DNA of 64,000 nucleotides from Arcticimaribacter sp002477625 (GTDB lineage Bacteria; Bacteroidota; Bacteroidia; Flavobacteriales; Flavobacteriaceae). The DNA lies in contig OX044358.1 in the NCBI GenBank assembly GCA_943846665.1, positions 1,922,001 through 1,986,000 of the forward strand, given 5' to 3'. Of this stretch, positions 51,930 through 60,170 are shown piece by piece. Below the pieces are notes generated by a model. That model saw nothing but the letters and a program-made list of their open reading frames with translations. It was not told the DNA's origin and made no database searches. Position numbers and translations under genes: made by a program. Numbering within the stretch: position 1 is the first letter of the stretch; each line of letters starts with the position of its first letter.

Positions 51930-52424
51930 ATACACTCCTTCAGTTTCTGAATTCAAATTCACTTCTATGTGCTCGTTGATCGAAGTAGATAGAGAAATGC
52001 CTTTATAATCTGCTTTTATAGGATAATTCTTGTGATTACGGTTGACTAATACCGCTGTTTTCAATTGCTTCAAGGGTACTTCTAGTAGGTGTTTTACTGC
52101 GTATATCAGCGTGCTACCCGTGTTCAAAACGTCGTCTATCAATACAACCGATTGATCTTTTAGTTGATGGAGATCCTCCGATGTTTTGATGGGCAGGTGT
52201 GGGTTTTTCTTATTGATTTCTAATTGTATAAAATGAATTTTGAGATCGGAAATTTTCTCCAAAACAGCAATAATACTTTTAGCATACAGAACCCCACTTT
52301 TTGCGATTCCGACTACATACAACGTTTTATGGTTGAAATTGGCTTCGTATATTTGATATGCAATTCTACGAGTACTGTGTTTTATCGTTTGTCCATCAAC
52401 AATTAGCGTTGCATCTTTTCTCAT
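51921..52424 (-). CDS. Phosphoribosyltransferase (PyrR/ComF-like)
   Basis: A 167-aa type I PRTase from the ATG at 52424. The PRPP-binding motif VVLIDDVLNTGSTLIYAVK (about 98-116) is clear, and KSGVLYAKSIIAVL is the early catalytic loop. PyrR has a closely similar layout (about 180 aa) with a V-D-D-V-L-x-T-G-x-T motif; a uracil PRTase or pyr regulator role is possible but not provable. The TTG 21 bases upstream is a less likely start. Confidence 0.8.
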   Translation of the reverse strand: MRKDATLIVDGQTIKHSTRRIAYQIYEANFNHKTLYVVGIAKSGVLYAKSIIAVLEKISDLKIHFIQLEINKKNPHLPIKTSEDLHQLKDQSVVLIDDVLNTGSTLIYAVKHLLEVPLKQLKTAVLVNRNHKNYPIKADYKGISLSTSINEHIEVNLNSETEGVYLN

Positions 52425-52512
52425 AAATTTATTTTTGGCATACAAATTGAGTTGTACTTTTACAAAGTTATAAAGTTTTATAGTCCCAACTCAACTTAAC
52501 CTTAATTTACTT

Positions 52513-52977
52513 ATGAAAAATACTGCTATCCTGTTATTCGTTTTTATGTCCAGCATTGTCCATGCTCAGAATAAAACAGCTGATGACTTTAATTTATCCA
52601 AGACTCGCTTAGCCGTTCAGGGGTATGATGTTGTTTCCTACTTTAACGATGAGCCAAAAGATGGAGACAAAGCCATTCAGTCTACTGTTGAGGGTGTTCA
52701 TTATTATTTCTCTTCTCACAAAAACAAAGCCCTTTTTGATAAAAATCCCAATCGATATATCCCCAAGTATGGGGGCTGGTGTGCTTATGCCATGTCCAGA
52801 GGTGATACCGTTAGTATAAACCCAGAAGCCTATCTGATTCAAGACGATAGTTTGTATTTGTTTTATAAAACTCGTTTTACCAATACCATTACCAAATGGA
52901 AGAAAACGCCTAAAGATTATCAGAAAAAGCAGATACCCATTGGAATCAGTAAACTATTTTTTTTAACCCCAATGTAG
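52513..52977 (+). CDS. Exported YHS-domain protein
   Basis: A 154-aa protein: signal MKNTAILLFVFMSSIVHAQ, then LAVQGYDVVSYFNDEPKDG and HYYFSSHKNKALFDKNPNRY, then YGGWCAYAMSRGD with the Cys characteristic of YHS modules. YHS modules are often metal-linked. The C-terminal 40 residues are basic and unconserved. It lies 3 bases before an ATP-grasp-like gene in the same strand. Role unknown. Confidence 0.85.
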   Translation: MKNTAILLFVFMSSIVHAQNKTADDFNLSKTRLAVQGYDVVSYFNDEPKDGDKAIQSTVEGVHYYFSSHKNKALFDKNPNRYIPKYGGWCAYAMSRGDTVSINPEAYLIQDDSLYLFYKTRFTNTITKWKKTPKDYQKKQIPIGISKLFFLTPM

Positions 52978-52980
52978 CTT

Positions 52981-54000
52981 ATGATTTTAAACAAACGATG
53001 GAGCAATTTTGAGTTTTGGCCTTTTTGGATTTTTTATATTCCGGCCTATTTTTATTGGATGTATTTAGCGATCCGAGCAAGAAAATGTACTTATTTTACA
53101 ACACTCAACCCCATAATGAATAACAGCGGCGCCTTCGAAGTTTCGAAGTGGTCCTATTTATCAAAATTTCCCGAGAGTTGGATTCCAAAATCCTTTAAAA
53201 CAAATACAAACTCAAGTAGTGCACAGCTGATGTTATTGATCCAGCAGCATGGTTTGGAATTCCCTTTAGTTGCAAAGCCAGATAATGCAGAGCGTGTGAA
53301 AGACGTTGCCGTAATTGATTCTATTGAGGAACTCGCGATCTATTGTAGAAATTCTCGTTTTAAGGAAGTTTTGATTCAAGAGTATTACACACTAGAAAAA
53401 GAAGCCGGTATTTTATTTTACAAATTCCCAGATGAAAGTCGGTTCGAAATCACTTCGATTACTGAGAAAAAGTTTTGTGAGGTTATAGGAGATGGAAAAC
53501 AAACCTTTGGGGAGCTGATTAAGAATAACCCACGAATTAAACACCGAGTGAAGACTTTGCTAGAAAGATTTACTTCTCATTGGGATCAGATTCTCCCCTT
53601 GGGTGAACAAAGATTAATCGAACCTATTGGGAGTCATAATTTAGGTACAGAATTCCGTGATGCTCGAATTCGAATCTCCCCTGAACTAACAACCCAATTG
53701 AAACAATGGTCGGATCAGTTACCAGGCTTCTACTACGGCAGATTCGATATAAAGTTTACTAGTTGGGAAGCTTTGCAAAAAGGAGAAAATTTCAAGATCA
53801 TTGAAGTCAACGGCGTGAATTCTGAACCGGCGCATATTTACGAGCCAACCTACAGCCTTTGGAAGGCTTATCGAGATATCTTTTTCCATATGGGAATTAT
53901 TTATGAAATCAGTGCGTTGAATTCCACTCTTGGACATAAAACGGTCCCGCTTAAAAAAATTTGCAAGTGGTATGATCCGCGTTGCAACCCTTTAATATAA
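52981..54000 (+). CDS. ATP-grasp-like protein, D-Ala-D-Ala-ligase-like fold, hypothetical
   Basis: A 339-aa protein. An N-terminal aromatic segment (WPFWIFYIPAYFYWMYLA, about 12-30) looks like a membrane anchor. The ATP-grasp elements are FPLVAKPDNAERVKDVAVID, VLIQEYYTLEKEAGILFYKF, and FYYGRFDIKFTSWEAL with FKIIEVNGVNSEPAHIY (metal and ATP ligands in R-F-D and E-V-N). Substrate unknown; carboxylate-amine ligation is expected for the family. Central in an apparent operon with the YHS and DinB-like proteins (3-base gaps). Confidence 0.75.
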   Translation: MILNKRWSNFEFWPFWIFYIPAYFYWMYLAIRARKCTYFTTLNPIMNNSGAFEVSKWSYLSKFPESWIPKSFKTNTNSSSAQLMLLIQQHGLEFPLVAKPDNAERVKDVAVIDSIEELAIYCRNSRFKEVLIQEYYTLEKEAGILFYKFPDESRFEITSITEKKFCEVIGDGKQTFGELIKNNPRIKHRVKTLLERFTSHWDQILPLGEQRLIEPIGSHNLGTEFRDARIRISPELTTQLKQWSDQLPGFYYGRFDIKFTSWEALQKGENFKIIEVNGVNSEPAHIYEPTYSLWKAYRDIFFHMGIIYEISALNSTLGHKTVPLKKICKWYDPRCNPLI

Positions 54001-54003
54001 AAA

Positions 54004-54504
54004 ATGAAATATTTACATAAAACCCTCCTACAAGATCTTACGGATCTTTGTGAAAGTCTGGAAGATCAACAATACATTCATCAGAGTAAGTTACTGAACG
54101 GTGCAACCATTGGACAACACCTCAGGCACAGTGCAGAATTTTATTTGTGTTTATTTGAGGGGGTACCTACTCAAACAGTAAATTATGACGAAAGAAAGCG
54201 CAATCTTTTAATAGAAACTGATCGAAGGTATGCGATTAAAGTACTTGCTGATTTATCGGATCAATTAATGCGAGTTCAGCCCAGTTTTACTCTACAGCTT
54301 TTTTCAAGCGAAACTGAAGCAAAAGAAAAGCCTTTTATAACTTCATTCGATCGCGAATTGTTGTATTGTTTGGATCATGCAATTCACCATCAGGCATTGA
54401 TCAAAATTGGATTGAAAGAATTGGGCATAGCAGCTTTAGTAGGAGATCATTTTGGTGTAGCCTATTCTACTTTGCGATACCGCGCAGGTTTGGATACAAA
54501 CTAA
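54004..54504 (+). CDS. DinB-superfamily protein
   Basis: A 166-aa four-helix protein. Candidate metal ligands are in IGQHLRHSAEFYLCLFEG (about 37-54) and the C-terminal CLDHAIHHQALIKIGLKEL (about 121-139), the spacing seen in DinB-type proteins. No enzyme activity is assigned. Four bases after the ATP-grasp-like gene. It is distinct from the interrupted DinB/YfiT gene at 5894-6427. Confidence 0.78.
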   Translation: MKYLHKTLLQDLTDLCESLEDQQYIHQSKLLNGATIGQHLRHSAEFYLCLFEGVPTQTVNYDERKRNLLIETDRRYAIKVLADLSDQLMRVQPSFTLQLFSSETEAKEKPFITSFDRELLYCLDHAIHHQALIKIGLKELGIAALVGDHFGVAYSTLRYRAGLDTN

Positions 54505-54512
54505 TCTTCATT

Positions 54513-54884
54513 TTAATCGCTTCCCTCAGCGTAATCATCCAAGTCTCTCCTGTCTTTTTTAGTAGGCCTTCCTTCTCCCTTTTGACGGTAGTAGTCTTGA
54601 GCTAAATTTTGAAGTTCATTTTGTTTAAAAGCAGCCTTAGGTGTGGTGTTTACTCGATAAAGATCAACCAACTTGGCACCAACCCTGCTTTTTGGAATAT
54701 CCAGAACATCAAGGCTGAGATTTACTTGTTCTTTCCGTAAGATGATTTTATCCATAGGGAATACTTCCCTGGAGGGTTTTACAACTTGATCGTTGACACG
54801 TACCTGCCCTTTTTTACAGGCTTTAGTAGCGATACTTCTCGATTTGAAGTAGCGAACGGCCCATAAATATTGATCAATTCTCAT
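54513..54884 (-). CDS. S4-domain RNA-binding protein (Hsp15/HslR-like)
   Basis: A 123-aa protein starting MRIDQYLWAVRYFKSRSIAT, the S4 RNA-binding fold with KACKKGQVRVNDQVVKPSRE. The C-terminus is basic then acidic (KGEGRPTKKDRRDLDDYAEG). Hsp15 recycles stalled 50S subunits carrying peptidyl-tRNA; RluB-type roles are unlikely without a pseudouridine synthase domain. Confidence 0.9.
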   Translation of the reverse strand: MRIDQYLWAVRYFKSRSIATKACKKGQVRVNDQVVKPSREVFPMDKIILRKEQVNLSLDVLDIPKSRVGAKLVDLYRVNTTPKAAFKQNELQNLAQDYYRQKGEGRPTKKDRRDLDDYAEGSD

Positions 54885-54954
54885 TTTTTAAAACTACGTT
54901 AAATTTTGATCAAAAATAAAGTAAAATTGTATATTGCGCACCTAAATTACCCAT

Positions 54955-55857
54955 ATGTTTCATTTTTCAAAATCAGGTACACTTGCGTTGCTGCTTGCAG
55001 TTTCTTTAAGCTCTTGTGATTCCGATGATAATAATACATCTGAACCAGTAGCGTTGAGAGATTTTTCGGAACAGTTTTTAGTAGATGATGCTTTGTTGGT
55101 CGATTACTTAAGTACTCATTTTTACAATTACGAAGATTTTCCACGAACAGAAGGTACTGAGGTAACCATTTCAATTGATACAATTTCTGGAGATAATGCT
55201 GATAAAACCCCCTTGTTTGAACAAGTACAACAACTTTCGGTTCCGATTACTGATGCCAATGGCGTTGAAACGAACCATACACTCTACTATTTGGTTGCAC
55301 AACAAGGATCTGAATTAGATAAAAAGCCTTCCATAGTAGACTCTACCTATGTATCCTACAGAGGACAATTGCTAACGGGTACTATGTTCGATCAGAGCAT
55401 TACTCCGGTTTGGTTTGATAATTTAACATTGGTTAGCGGTTTTCGTTATGGTATTCAGAATTTTGCGCCTGGTACTTTCAGTCAAGATGTTGATGGTACT
55501 ATTAGTTTTCAAGATTATGGCCAAGGGATTTTATTCATGCCCTCTGGCTTAGGGTATTTCTCTTCCGCTCGAGGCAATATACCTGAATATTCACCCATAG
55601 TATTTACTGTTTCGGTTTATACCTCCAACATGGCCGATCATGATAACGACGGCGTCTTTTCTATCGACGAAGACCCAGATGGTGATGGTGACCCTCTTAA
55701 TGACGACACCGACGATGATGGCACGCCTAATCTACTCGACTTTGATGACGATGGCGACGGGATTTTGACTTCGAGAGAGCTTGATGTTGACAATGATGGA
55801 GTCATCGACGATACGGATAATGATGGGATACCAGATTATTTAGATGCTGATAGCTAA
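54955..55857 (+). CDS. FKBP-type peptidyl-prolyl isomerase lipoprotein with C-terminal calcium-repeat tail
   Basis: A 300-aa lipoprotein: signal ALLLAVSLSSC, then DSDDNNTSEP. An FKBP fold occupies about 120-215: DSTYVSYRGQLLTGTMFDQS, VWFDNLTLVSGFRYGIQNF, GILFMPSGLGYFSSARGNIP and YSPIVFTVSVYT. The remainder (216-300) is a chain of Asp-rich thrombospondin type 3-like repeats (DHDNDGVFSIDEDPDGDGDP, DFDDDGDGILTSREL, DVDNDGVIDDTDNDGIPD). The chain would bind calcium. Prolyl isomerase in the envelope; the exact client is unknown. Confidence 0.85.
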   Translation: MFHFSKSGTLALLLAVSLSSCDSDDNNTSEPVALRDFSEQFLVDDALLVDYLSTHFYNYEDFPRTEGTEVTISIDTISGDNADKTPLFEQVQQLSVPITDANGVETNHTLYYLVAQQGSELDKKPSIVDSTYVSYRGQLLTGTMFDQSITPVWFDNLTLVSGFRYGIQNFAPGTFSQDVDGTISFQDYGQGILFMPSGLGYFSSARGNIPEYSPIVFTVSVYTSNMADHDNDGVFSIDEDPDGDGDPLNDDTDDDGTPNLLDFDDDGDGILTSRELDVDNDGVIDDTDNDGIPDYLDADS

Positions 55858-55890
55858 AGCGTGTACTACTGACAAATTCAACTTGTTTTT

Positions 55891-56415
55891 ATGATACCAA
55901 CAGACCAAAGCATTCAAGTTTTTGTTACGGGTGGGACCTTTGATAAAACCTATGATTATATCAATGGGACTTTAGACTTTAAAGAAACCCATTTACCTCA
56001 AATGTTAGATCGTAGCCGATGCAAATTGGATGTTGATGTAAAAACGCTCATGCTTTTGGATAGCTTAGAGCTTACCTCAGATCATTTCAAAACCATTATA
56101 GCGGCCTGTGAGACTTCTGAGCGAAAACGAATTGTAATTACACACGGAACCGACTGTATGGTTGATACGGCTATGAAAATAGCAACAGAAGCTAATGCAA
56201 TTGAAGATAAAACCATTATCCTTACGGGTGCAATGATTCCCTATACCTTTGGAAGTTCTTCCGATGGTTTTTTTAATTTGGGTTCTGCAATGGCTTATGT
56301 GCGTGTTCTTGATCCTGGCGTATATATTGCCATGAATGGTATGCTATTCAACTGGGATGAGGTTGAGAAAAACAAAAGCATTGGTGTGTTCGAACCTATT
56401 GCTAAAAAGAAGTAA
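55891..56415 (+). CDS. Asparaginase N-terminal-domain protein
   Basis: A 174-aa protein containing only the first domain of type I/II asparaginases: FVTGGTFDKTYDYINGTLDF (first catalytic Thr), ITHGTDCMVDTAMKIAT (second Thr-Asp) and TIILTGAMIPYTFGSSSDGF (catalytic Lys is replaced by Met in this T-G-A-M segment as usual for many). The C-terminal substrate-closing domain is absent, so the activity may differ. Such single-domain proteins are common in Bacteroidota. Confidence 0.8.
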   Translation: MIPTDQSIQVFVTGGTFDKTYDYINGTLDFKETHLPQMLDRSRCKLDVDVKTLMLLDSLELTSDHFKTIIAACETSERKRIVITHGTDCMVDTAMKIATEANAIEDKTIILTGAMIPYTFGSSSDGFFNLGSAMAYVRVLDPGVYIAMNGMLFNWDEVEKNKSIGVFEPIAKKK

Positions 56416-56423
56416 CAAACCGT

Positions 56424-57041
56424 TTAATCACCACCACCTGAGCGGGCTTTGAGTTCATAGGAAGCACTTAGGATGAATTGGTTTGGACGTGCATCAATTC
56501 GACCATCCACATCTATTCCGTTGAGTCCTAATATACGCACATCGTTATCGGTAAAGCCACGTTCGTAACGTATCCCCAGACCTAAACGACCTAAGGAAAT
56601 TCGTGTCCCAATTTGTAAACCAACTGTAAAGTTTTCTTCAATATCTGTAAGCGTTGTACCTTCTACATCTTCATTTAGAATGTATTGAAAACTTGGTCCA
56701 GCAAAAACGCTCAAGGGTCCGAGGATTTTATAACCCAAGAGAATTGGAGCTTCTATTTTACTAAGTCCTATACTCTTGTTGTCAAAACCACTATTAATCT
56801 TGGTGAATTGAATTTCGGGTCTCAGATAAAAAAGGAGTAAATCAATTTTTCCGTAAGCACCAATATGATATCCAGTTTTGGAGTCAGCAGAAAGATCGGT
56901 AGCCGCAAGATCAGTATAATCTACATCGCCAAGAGAATCGTAATTCAAGCCTGCTTTTACACCAAACTCAAATTGAGCTTGAAGGAGGGAGGTTGATAAA
57001 AGAGCAAGGAAGGTTAAGGTTTTGATTGATTTATAAGACAT
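56424..57041 (-). CDS. Outer-membrane beta-barrel protein (porin-like family)
   Basis: A 205-aa protein with signal SIKTLTFLALLSTSLLQAQ, then FEFGVKAGLNYDSLGDVDYT, the start of the eight-strand OMP_b-brl_2 family, and beta-strands such as IGAYGKIDLLLFYLRPEIQF, GLQIGTRISLGRLGLGIRYE and FILSASYELKARS. Structural envelope protein, function unknown. Seven bases before the transketolase genes. Confidence 0.8.
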   Translation of the reverse strand: MSYKSIKTLTFLALLSTSLLQAQFEFGVKAGLNYDSLGDVDYTDLAATDLSADSKTGYHIGAYGKIDLLLFYLRPEIQFTKINSGFDNKSIGLSKIEAPILLGYKILGPLSVFAGPSFQYILNEDVEGTTLTDIEENFTVGLQIGTRISLGRLGLGIRYERGFTDNDVRILGLNGIDVDGRIDARPNQFILSASYELKARSGGGD

Positions 57042-57047
57042 GGTAAT

Positions 57048-58001
57048 TTATTTTCGTTGAATAACTTTTTGAGAAGCAGTAACAATTGCTTCTTTATTTA
57101 ATCCGTATTTATCCATCAATTGAGCCGGAGTACCTGATTCTCCAAAGGTATCTTGTGTAGCGACAAATTCCTGAGGAGTAGGGTGGTTTAATGCAAGTAC
57201 ACGAGCAACGCTTTCACCCAATCCCCCCATATAATTGTGTTCTTCTGCCGTTACAATACAACCTGTTTTAGCAACCGATTTTATAATGGTATCATCATCC
57301 AAGGGCTTGATGGTGTGTATGTTGATTACTTCAGCACGAATGCCTTGCTCATTTAAAATTTTTGCAGCCTCGAGTGCCTCCCAAACCAAATGACCAGTTG
57401 CAACTATTGTGACATCAGTTCCTTCTTGTAAAAGCAATCCTTTACCAACTTCAAATTGCTGATCAACCGGAGTGAAATTAGCAACAGAAGGCCTTCCAAA
57501 ACGAAGGTAAACGGGGCCTTCAAAGGCTGCAATTGCAATGGTTGCAGCTTTGGTTTGATTGTAATCACAGGTATTGATTACCGTCATTCCAGGTAGCATT
57601 TTCATTAAGCCAATGTCTTCTAAAATTTGGTGTGTTGCCCCATCTTCTCCTAAAGTTACCCCTGCGTGAGAAGCACAGATTTTTACATTTTTATCAGAAT
57701 AGGCAATTGATTGACGGATTTGATCATAAACTCTTCCTGTTGAAAAGTTAGCAAAAGTACCCGTAAAAGGTATTTTTCCACCAATGGTCAACCCAGCTGC
57801 AATTCCAATCATATTGGCTTCAGCAATTCCAATTTGGAAAAAGCGTTCTGGATTTTCTTTGATGAATTGATCCATTTTAAGAGACCCAATCAAATCAGCA
57901 CAAAGAGCAACAACATTCGGGTTTGTTCTTCCGAGTTCAGTAAGACCAGCACCAAATCCTGAACGCGTATCTTTTGAACCTTGATTTATATATTCTATCA
58001 T
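57048..58001 (-). CDS. Transketolase, C-terminal (Pyr and C) subunit
   Basis: Together with the upstream-encoded N-terminal subunit forms transketolase of the pentose phosphate pathway. The 317-aa protein has RSGFGAGLTELGRTNPNVVA, catalytic Glu in FFQIGIAEANMIGIAAGLT, CASHAGVTLGEDGATHQILE and the C-terminal VVTAEEHNYMGGLGESVA. The split transketolase is the normal form in this class. 33 bases separate it from the N-terminal subunit gene. Confidence 0.93.
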   Translation of the reverse strand: MIEYINQGSKDTRSGFGAGLTELGRTNPNVVALCADLIGSLKMDQFIKENPERFFQIGIAEANMIGIAAGLTIGGKIPFTGTFANFSTGRVYDQIRQSIAYSDKNVKICASHAGVTLGEDGATHQILEDIGLMKMLPGMTVINTCDYNQTKAATIAIAAFEGPVYLRFGRPSVANFTPVDQQFEVGKGLLLQEGTDVTIVATGHLVWEALEAAKILNEQGIRAEVINIHTIKPLDDDTIIKSVAKTGCIVTAEEHNYMGGLGESVARVLALNHPTPQEFVATQDTFGESGTPAQLMDKYGLNKEAIVTASQKVIQRK

Positions 58002-58034
58002 AATAATTTCTTTCGTATTCCTGCAGTGCAGTGT

Positions 58035-58880
58035 TTAATAATCTCCTAAAGTTTCTGGATTTTGAGCTAAAGCGATAGCCAGTTGCTCGTCGTTTGGAGC
58101 TTTTCCGTGCCATGCGTGGGTATTCATCATAAAGTCAACCCCATTACCCATTTCTGTTTTTAATAAAATACAGATCGGTTTTCCTTTTCCAGTCATCGAT
58201 TTAGCTTCTTTCAAAGTAGCAACAATCTCAGTTAAATCGTTTCCGTTTTCAACGGTCAGCACATCCCACCCAAAGGCAATGAATTTGGCAGAAAGATCTC
58301 CCATCGGCATTACTACATCAGTCGGCCCATCAATTTGTTTTTCGTTGAGGTCAATTGTTGCGATAAGGTTATCTACTTTTTTACCAGCAGCATACATGAT
58401 TGCTTCCCAATTTTGACCTTCTTGAAGTTCCCCGTCACCTAGAAGTGTGTATACCAAATGACTGTCATTGTTTAGTTTCTTTGCTTGAGCAGCACCTAGT
58501 GCAACCGAAAGTCCTTGTCCGAGTGAACCTGAAGCCATACGGATTCCGGGTAAACCTTCGTGAGTTGTAGGGTGTCCTTGCAGCCTCGAGTTGATCAGGC
58601 GAAAGGTGTTCAGTTCTTCTACAGGGAAGTATCCTCTGTGGGCTAAAACACTATAAAAAACAGGAGAAATATGTCCGTTGGAAAGGAAGAATACATCTTC
58701 GTTTTGGCCGTTCATATCGAACCCTTCTTTGAGGTCCATTACTTCGTTATAAAGACTAACCAAAAATTCTGCGCAACCAAGAGATCCTCCAGGGTGTCCG
58801 GAATTTACTTTGTGTACCATTCGTACAATATCTCTGCGGACTTGAGAAACGGTTTGTTCTAGTGTTGTTTGTGTTTGCAT
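58035..58880 (-). CDS. Transketolase, N-terminal (thiamine-diphosphate PP) subunit
   Basis: ThDP-binding half. From the ATG at 58880 it is 281 aa (a longer start at 58931 would add a nonconserved 17-residue hydrophobic lead). Motifs: HKVNSGHPGGSLGCAEFLVS, VFFLSNGHISPVFYSVLA, MASGSLGQGLSVALGAAQ, the GDG-x-N ThDP motif TLLGDGELQEGQNWEA and DLNEKQIDG. Promoter at 58902-58931. Confidence 0.93.
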   Translation of the reverse strand: MQTQTTLEQTVSQVRRDIVRMVHKVNSGHPGGSLGCAEFLVSLYNEVMDLKEGFDMNGQNEDVFFLSNGHISPVFYSVLAHRGYFPVEELNTFRLINSRLQGHPTTHEGLPGIRMASGSLGQGLSVALGAAQAKKLNNDSHLVYTLLGDGELQEGQNWEAIMYAAGKKVDNLIATIDLNEKQIDGPTDVVMPMGDLSAKFIAFGWDVLTVENGNDLTEIVATLKEAKSMTGKGKPICILLKTEMGNGVDFMMNTHAWHGKAPNDEQLAIALAQNPETLGDY

Positions 58881-58901
58881 GAATTTTGATAATATATAGC
58901 A

Positions 58902-58931
58902 CAAAAATACACCTTTGTTTACGGCGAACAA
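58902..58931 (-). promoter_or_regulatory. Promoter of the split transketolase operon
   Basis: On the minus strand a TTG (58931-58929), 19-base spacer and TATTTTTG (58909-58902); ATG 21 bases on. Supports the shorter start at 58880. Confidence 0.65.
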
Positions 58932-59013
58932 ACTTATCTGAAATACTTATTAACGGCTTCTTCAACATTTCACTAAAATTTAAATTGAAGCCTTTCCTTA
59001 GGGGCAAGTTCGC

Positions 59014-59021
59014 TATATTTG
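59014..59021 (+). promoter_or_regulatory. Probable -7 element of tgt
   Basis: TATATTTG, 16 bases before the tgt ATG. The nearest TTG is 26 bases upstream of it, longer than the consensus. Confidence 0.5.
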
Positions 59022-59037
59022 CCCATATTTTTTATTT

Positions 59038-60168
59038 ATGAAATTTGAACGTACAGCTAGCGACCCAAACAGTAAAGCCCGTGCGGGTTCTATTACTACG
59101 GATCACGGTGTTATAGAAACTCCAATTTTTATGCCTGTGGGTACAGCTGCTACTGTAAAAGGGATACATCAACGGGATTTGGAGCAGGAAGTAAATCCCG
59201 ATATCATTTTAGGAAACACCTATCATTTATATTTACGCCCCAAAACTGACATCATCCAACAAGCTGGTGGGATACATAAATTCATGAATTGGAAAAGACC
59301 CATTCTTACCGATTCAGGAGGCTATCAAGTATATTCTTTATCAGCCAATAGAAAAATAAAAGAAGAAGGGGTCAAATTCAAATCCCATGTCGATGGGTCA
59401 ATGCACTTTTTTACTCCTGAAAACGTAATTGATATTCAGCGTAAAATTGGAGCGGATATCATCATGGCCTTTGACGAGTGCACGCCTTACCCTTGTGATT
59501 ATCGCTATGCAAAAGCATCCATGCACATGACGCACCGTTGGTTGGAACGTTGCCTGACTCAAAACGAGAAAAGCCCCTTATTATACGATTATGCTCAAAC
59601 TTTTTTTCCAATCGTTCAAGGGAGTGTATATAAAGATTTAAGAAAACAGTCGGCCGAATATATTGCAAGTAAAGGTGCTGAGGGTAATGCGATTGGCGGT
59701 CTTTCTGTAGGCGAACCAGCTGAAGAGATGTACGGTATGACTGAAATTGTTTGTGCTGTTTTACCGGAAGATAAACCCCGATATTTGATGGGGGTAGGGA
59801 CACCAATCAATTTACTTGAGAATGTAGCCTTGGGTGTCGATATGTTTGACTGCGTAATGCCGACACGGAATGCCAGAAACGGGATGCTTTTTACCGCAGA
59901 CGGGACCATCAATATTAAAAATAAGAAGTGGGAAGATGACTTTTCTGTCATTGATGCAGCTGGCTATACCTTTGTTGACACAGAATATTCAAAAGCGTAT
60001 CTTAGACACTTGTTTAAAGTAAATGAAATGCTTGGAAAGCAAATTGCTACCTTACATAATCTAGGGTTCTATTTGTGGTTGATGCGCGAAGCTAGAAAAA
60101 GAATCATTGCGGGAGACTTCTATAGCTGGAAAGAGCAAATGGTAAAGAACATGGATAAACGTTTATAG
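59038..60168 (+). CDS. tgt: Queuine/preQ1 tRNA-ribosyltransferase without canonical zinc cysteines
   Basis: Exchanges guanine-34 for preQ1 in tRNAs with GUN anticodons. The 376-aa protein has TDSGGYQVYSLS (catalytic Asp 92), the substrate loops FDECTPYPCDYRYAK and GNAIGGLSVGEP, and FDCVMPTRNARNG (nucleophile Asp 271). In E. coli the structural zinc is held by Cys 302, 304, 307 and His 333; the aligned positions here are Gly 309, Thr 311, Asp 314 and His 340, so three of four ligands are gone. This is a lineage trait as I recall it, worth checking. lptF/G-type permease gene follows after two bases. Confidence 0.95.
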   Translation: MKFERTASDPNSKARAGSITTDHGVIETPIFMPVGTAATVKGIHQRDLEQEVNPDIILGNTYHLYLRPKTDIIQQAGGIHKFMNWKRPILTDSGGYQVYSLSANRKIKEEGVKFKSHVDGSMHFFTPENVIDIQRKIGADIIMAFDECTPYPCDYRYAKASMHMTHRWLERCLTQNEKSPLLYDYAQTFFPIVQGSVYKDLRKQSAEYIASKGAEGNAIGGLSVGEPAEEMYGMTEIVCAVLPEDKPRYLMGVGTPINLLENVALGVDMFDCVMPTRNARNGMLFTADGTINIKNKKWEDDFSVIDAAGYTFVDTEYSKAYLRHLFKVNEMLGKQIATLHNLGFYLWLMREARKRIIAGDFYSWKEQMVKNMDKRL

Positions 60169-60170
60169 TT

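Noticed and set aside
58035..58931. Split transketolase as a disrupted gene
   Set aside because: Both halves have intact starts, stops and motifs and the two-gene form is normal in this class.
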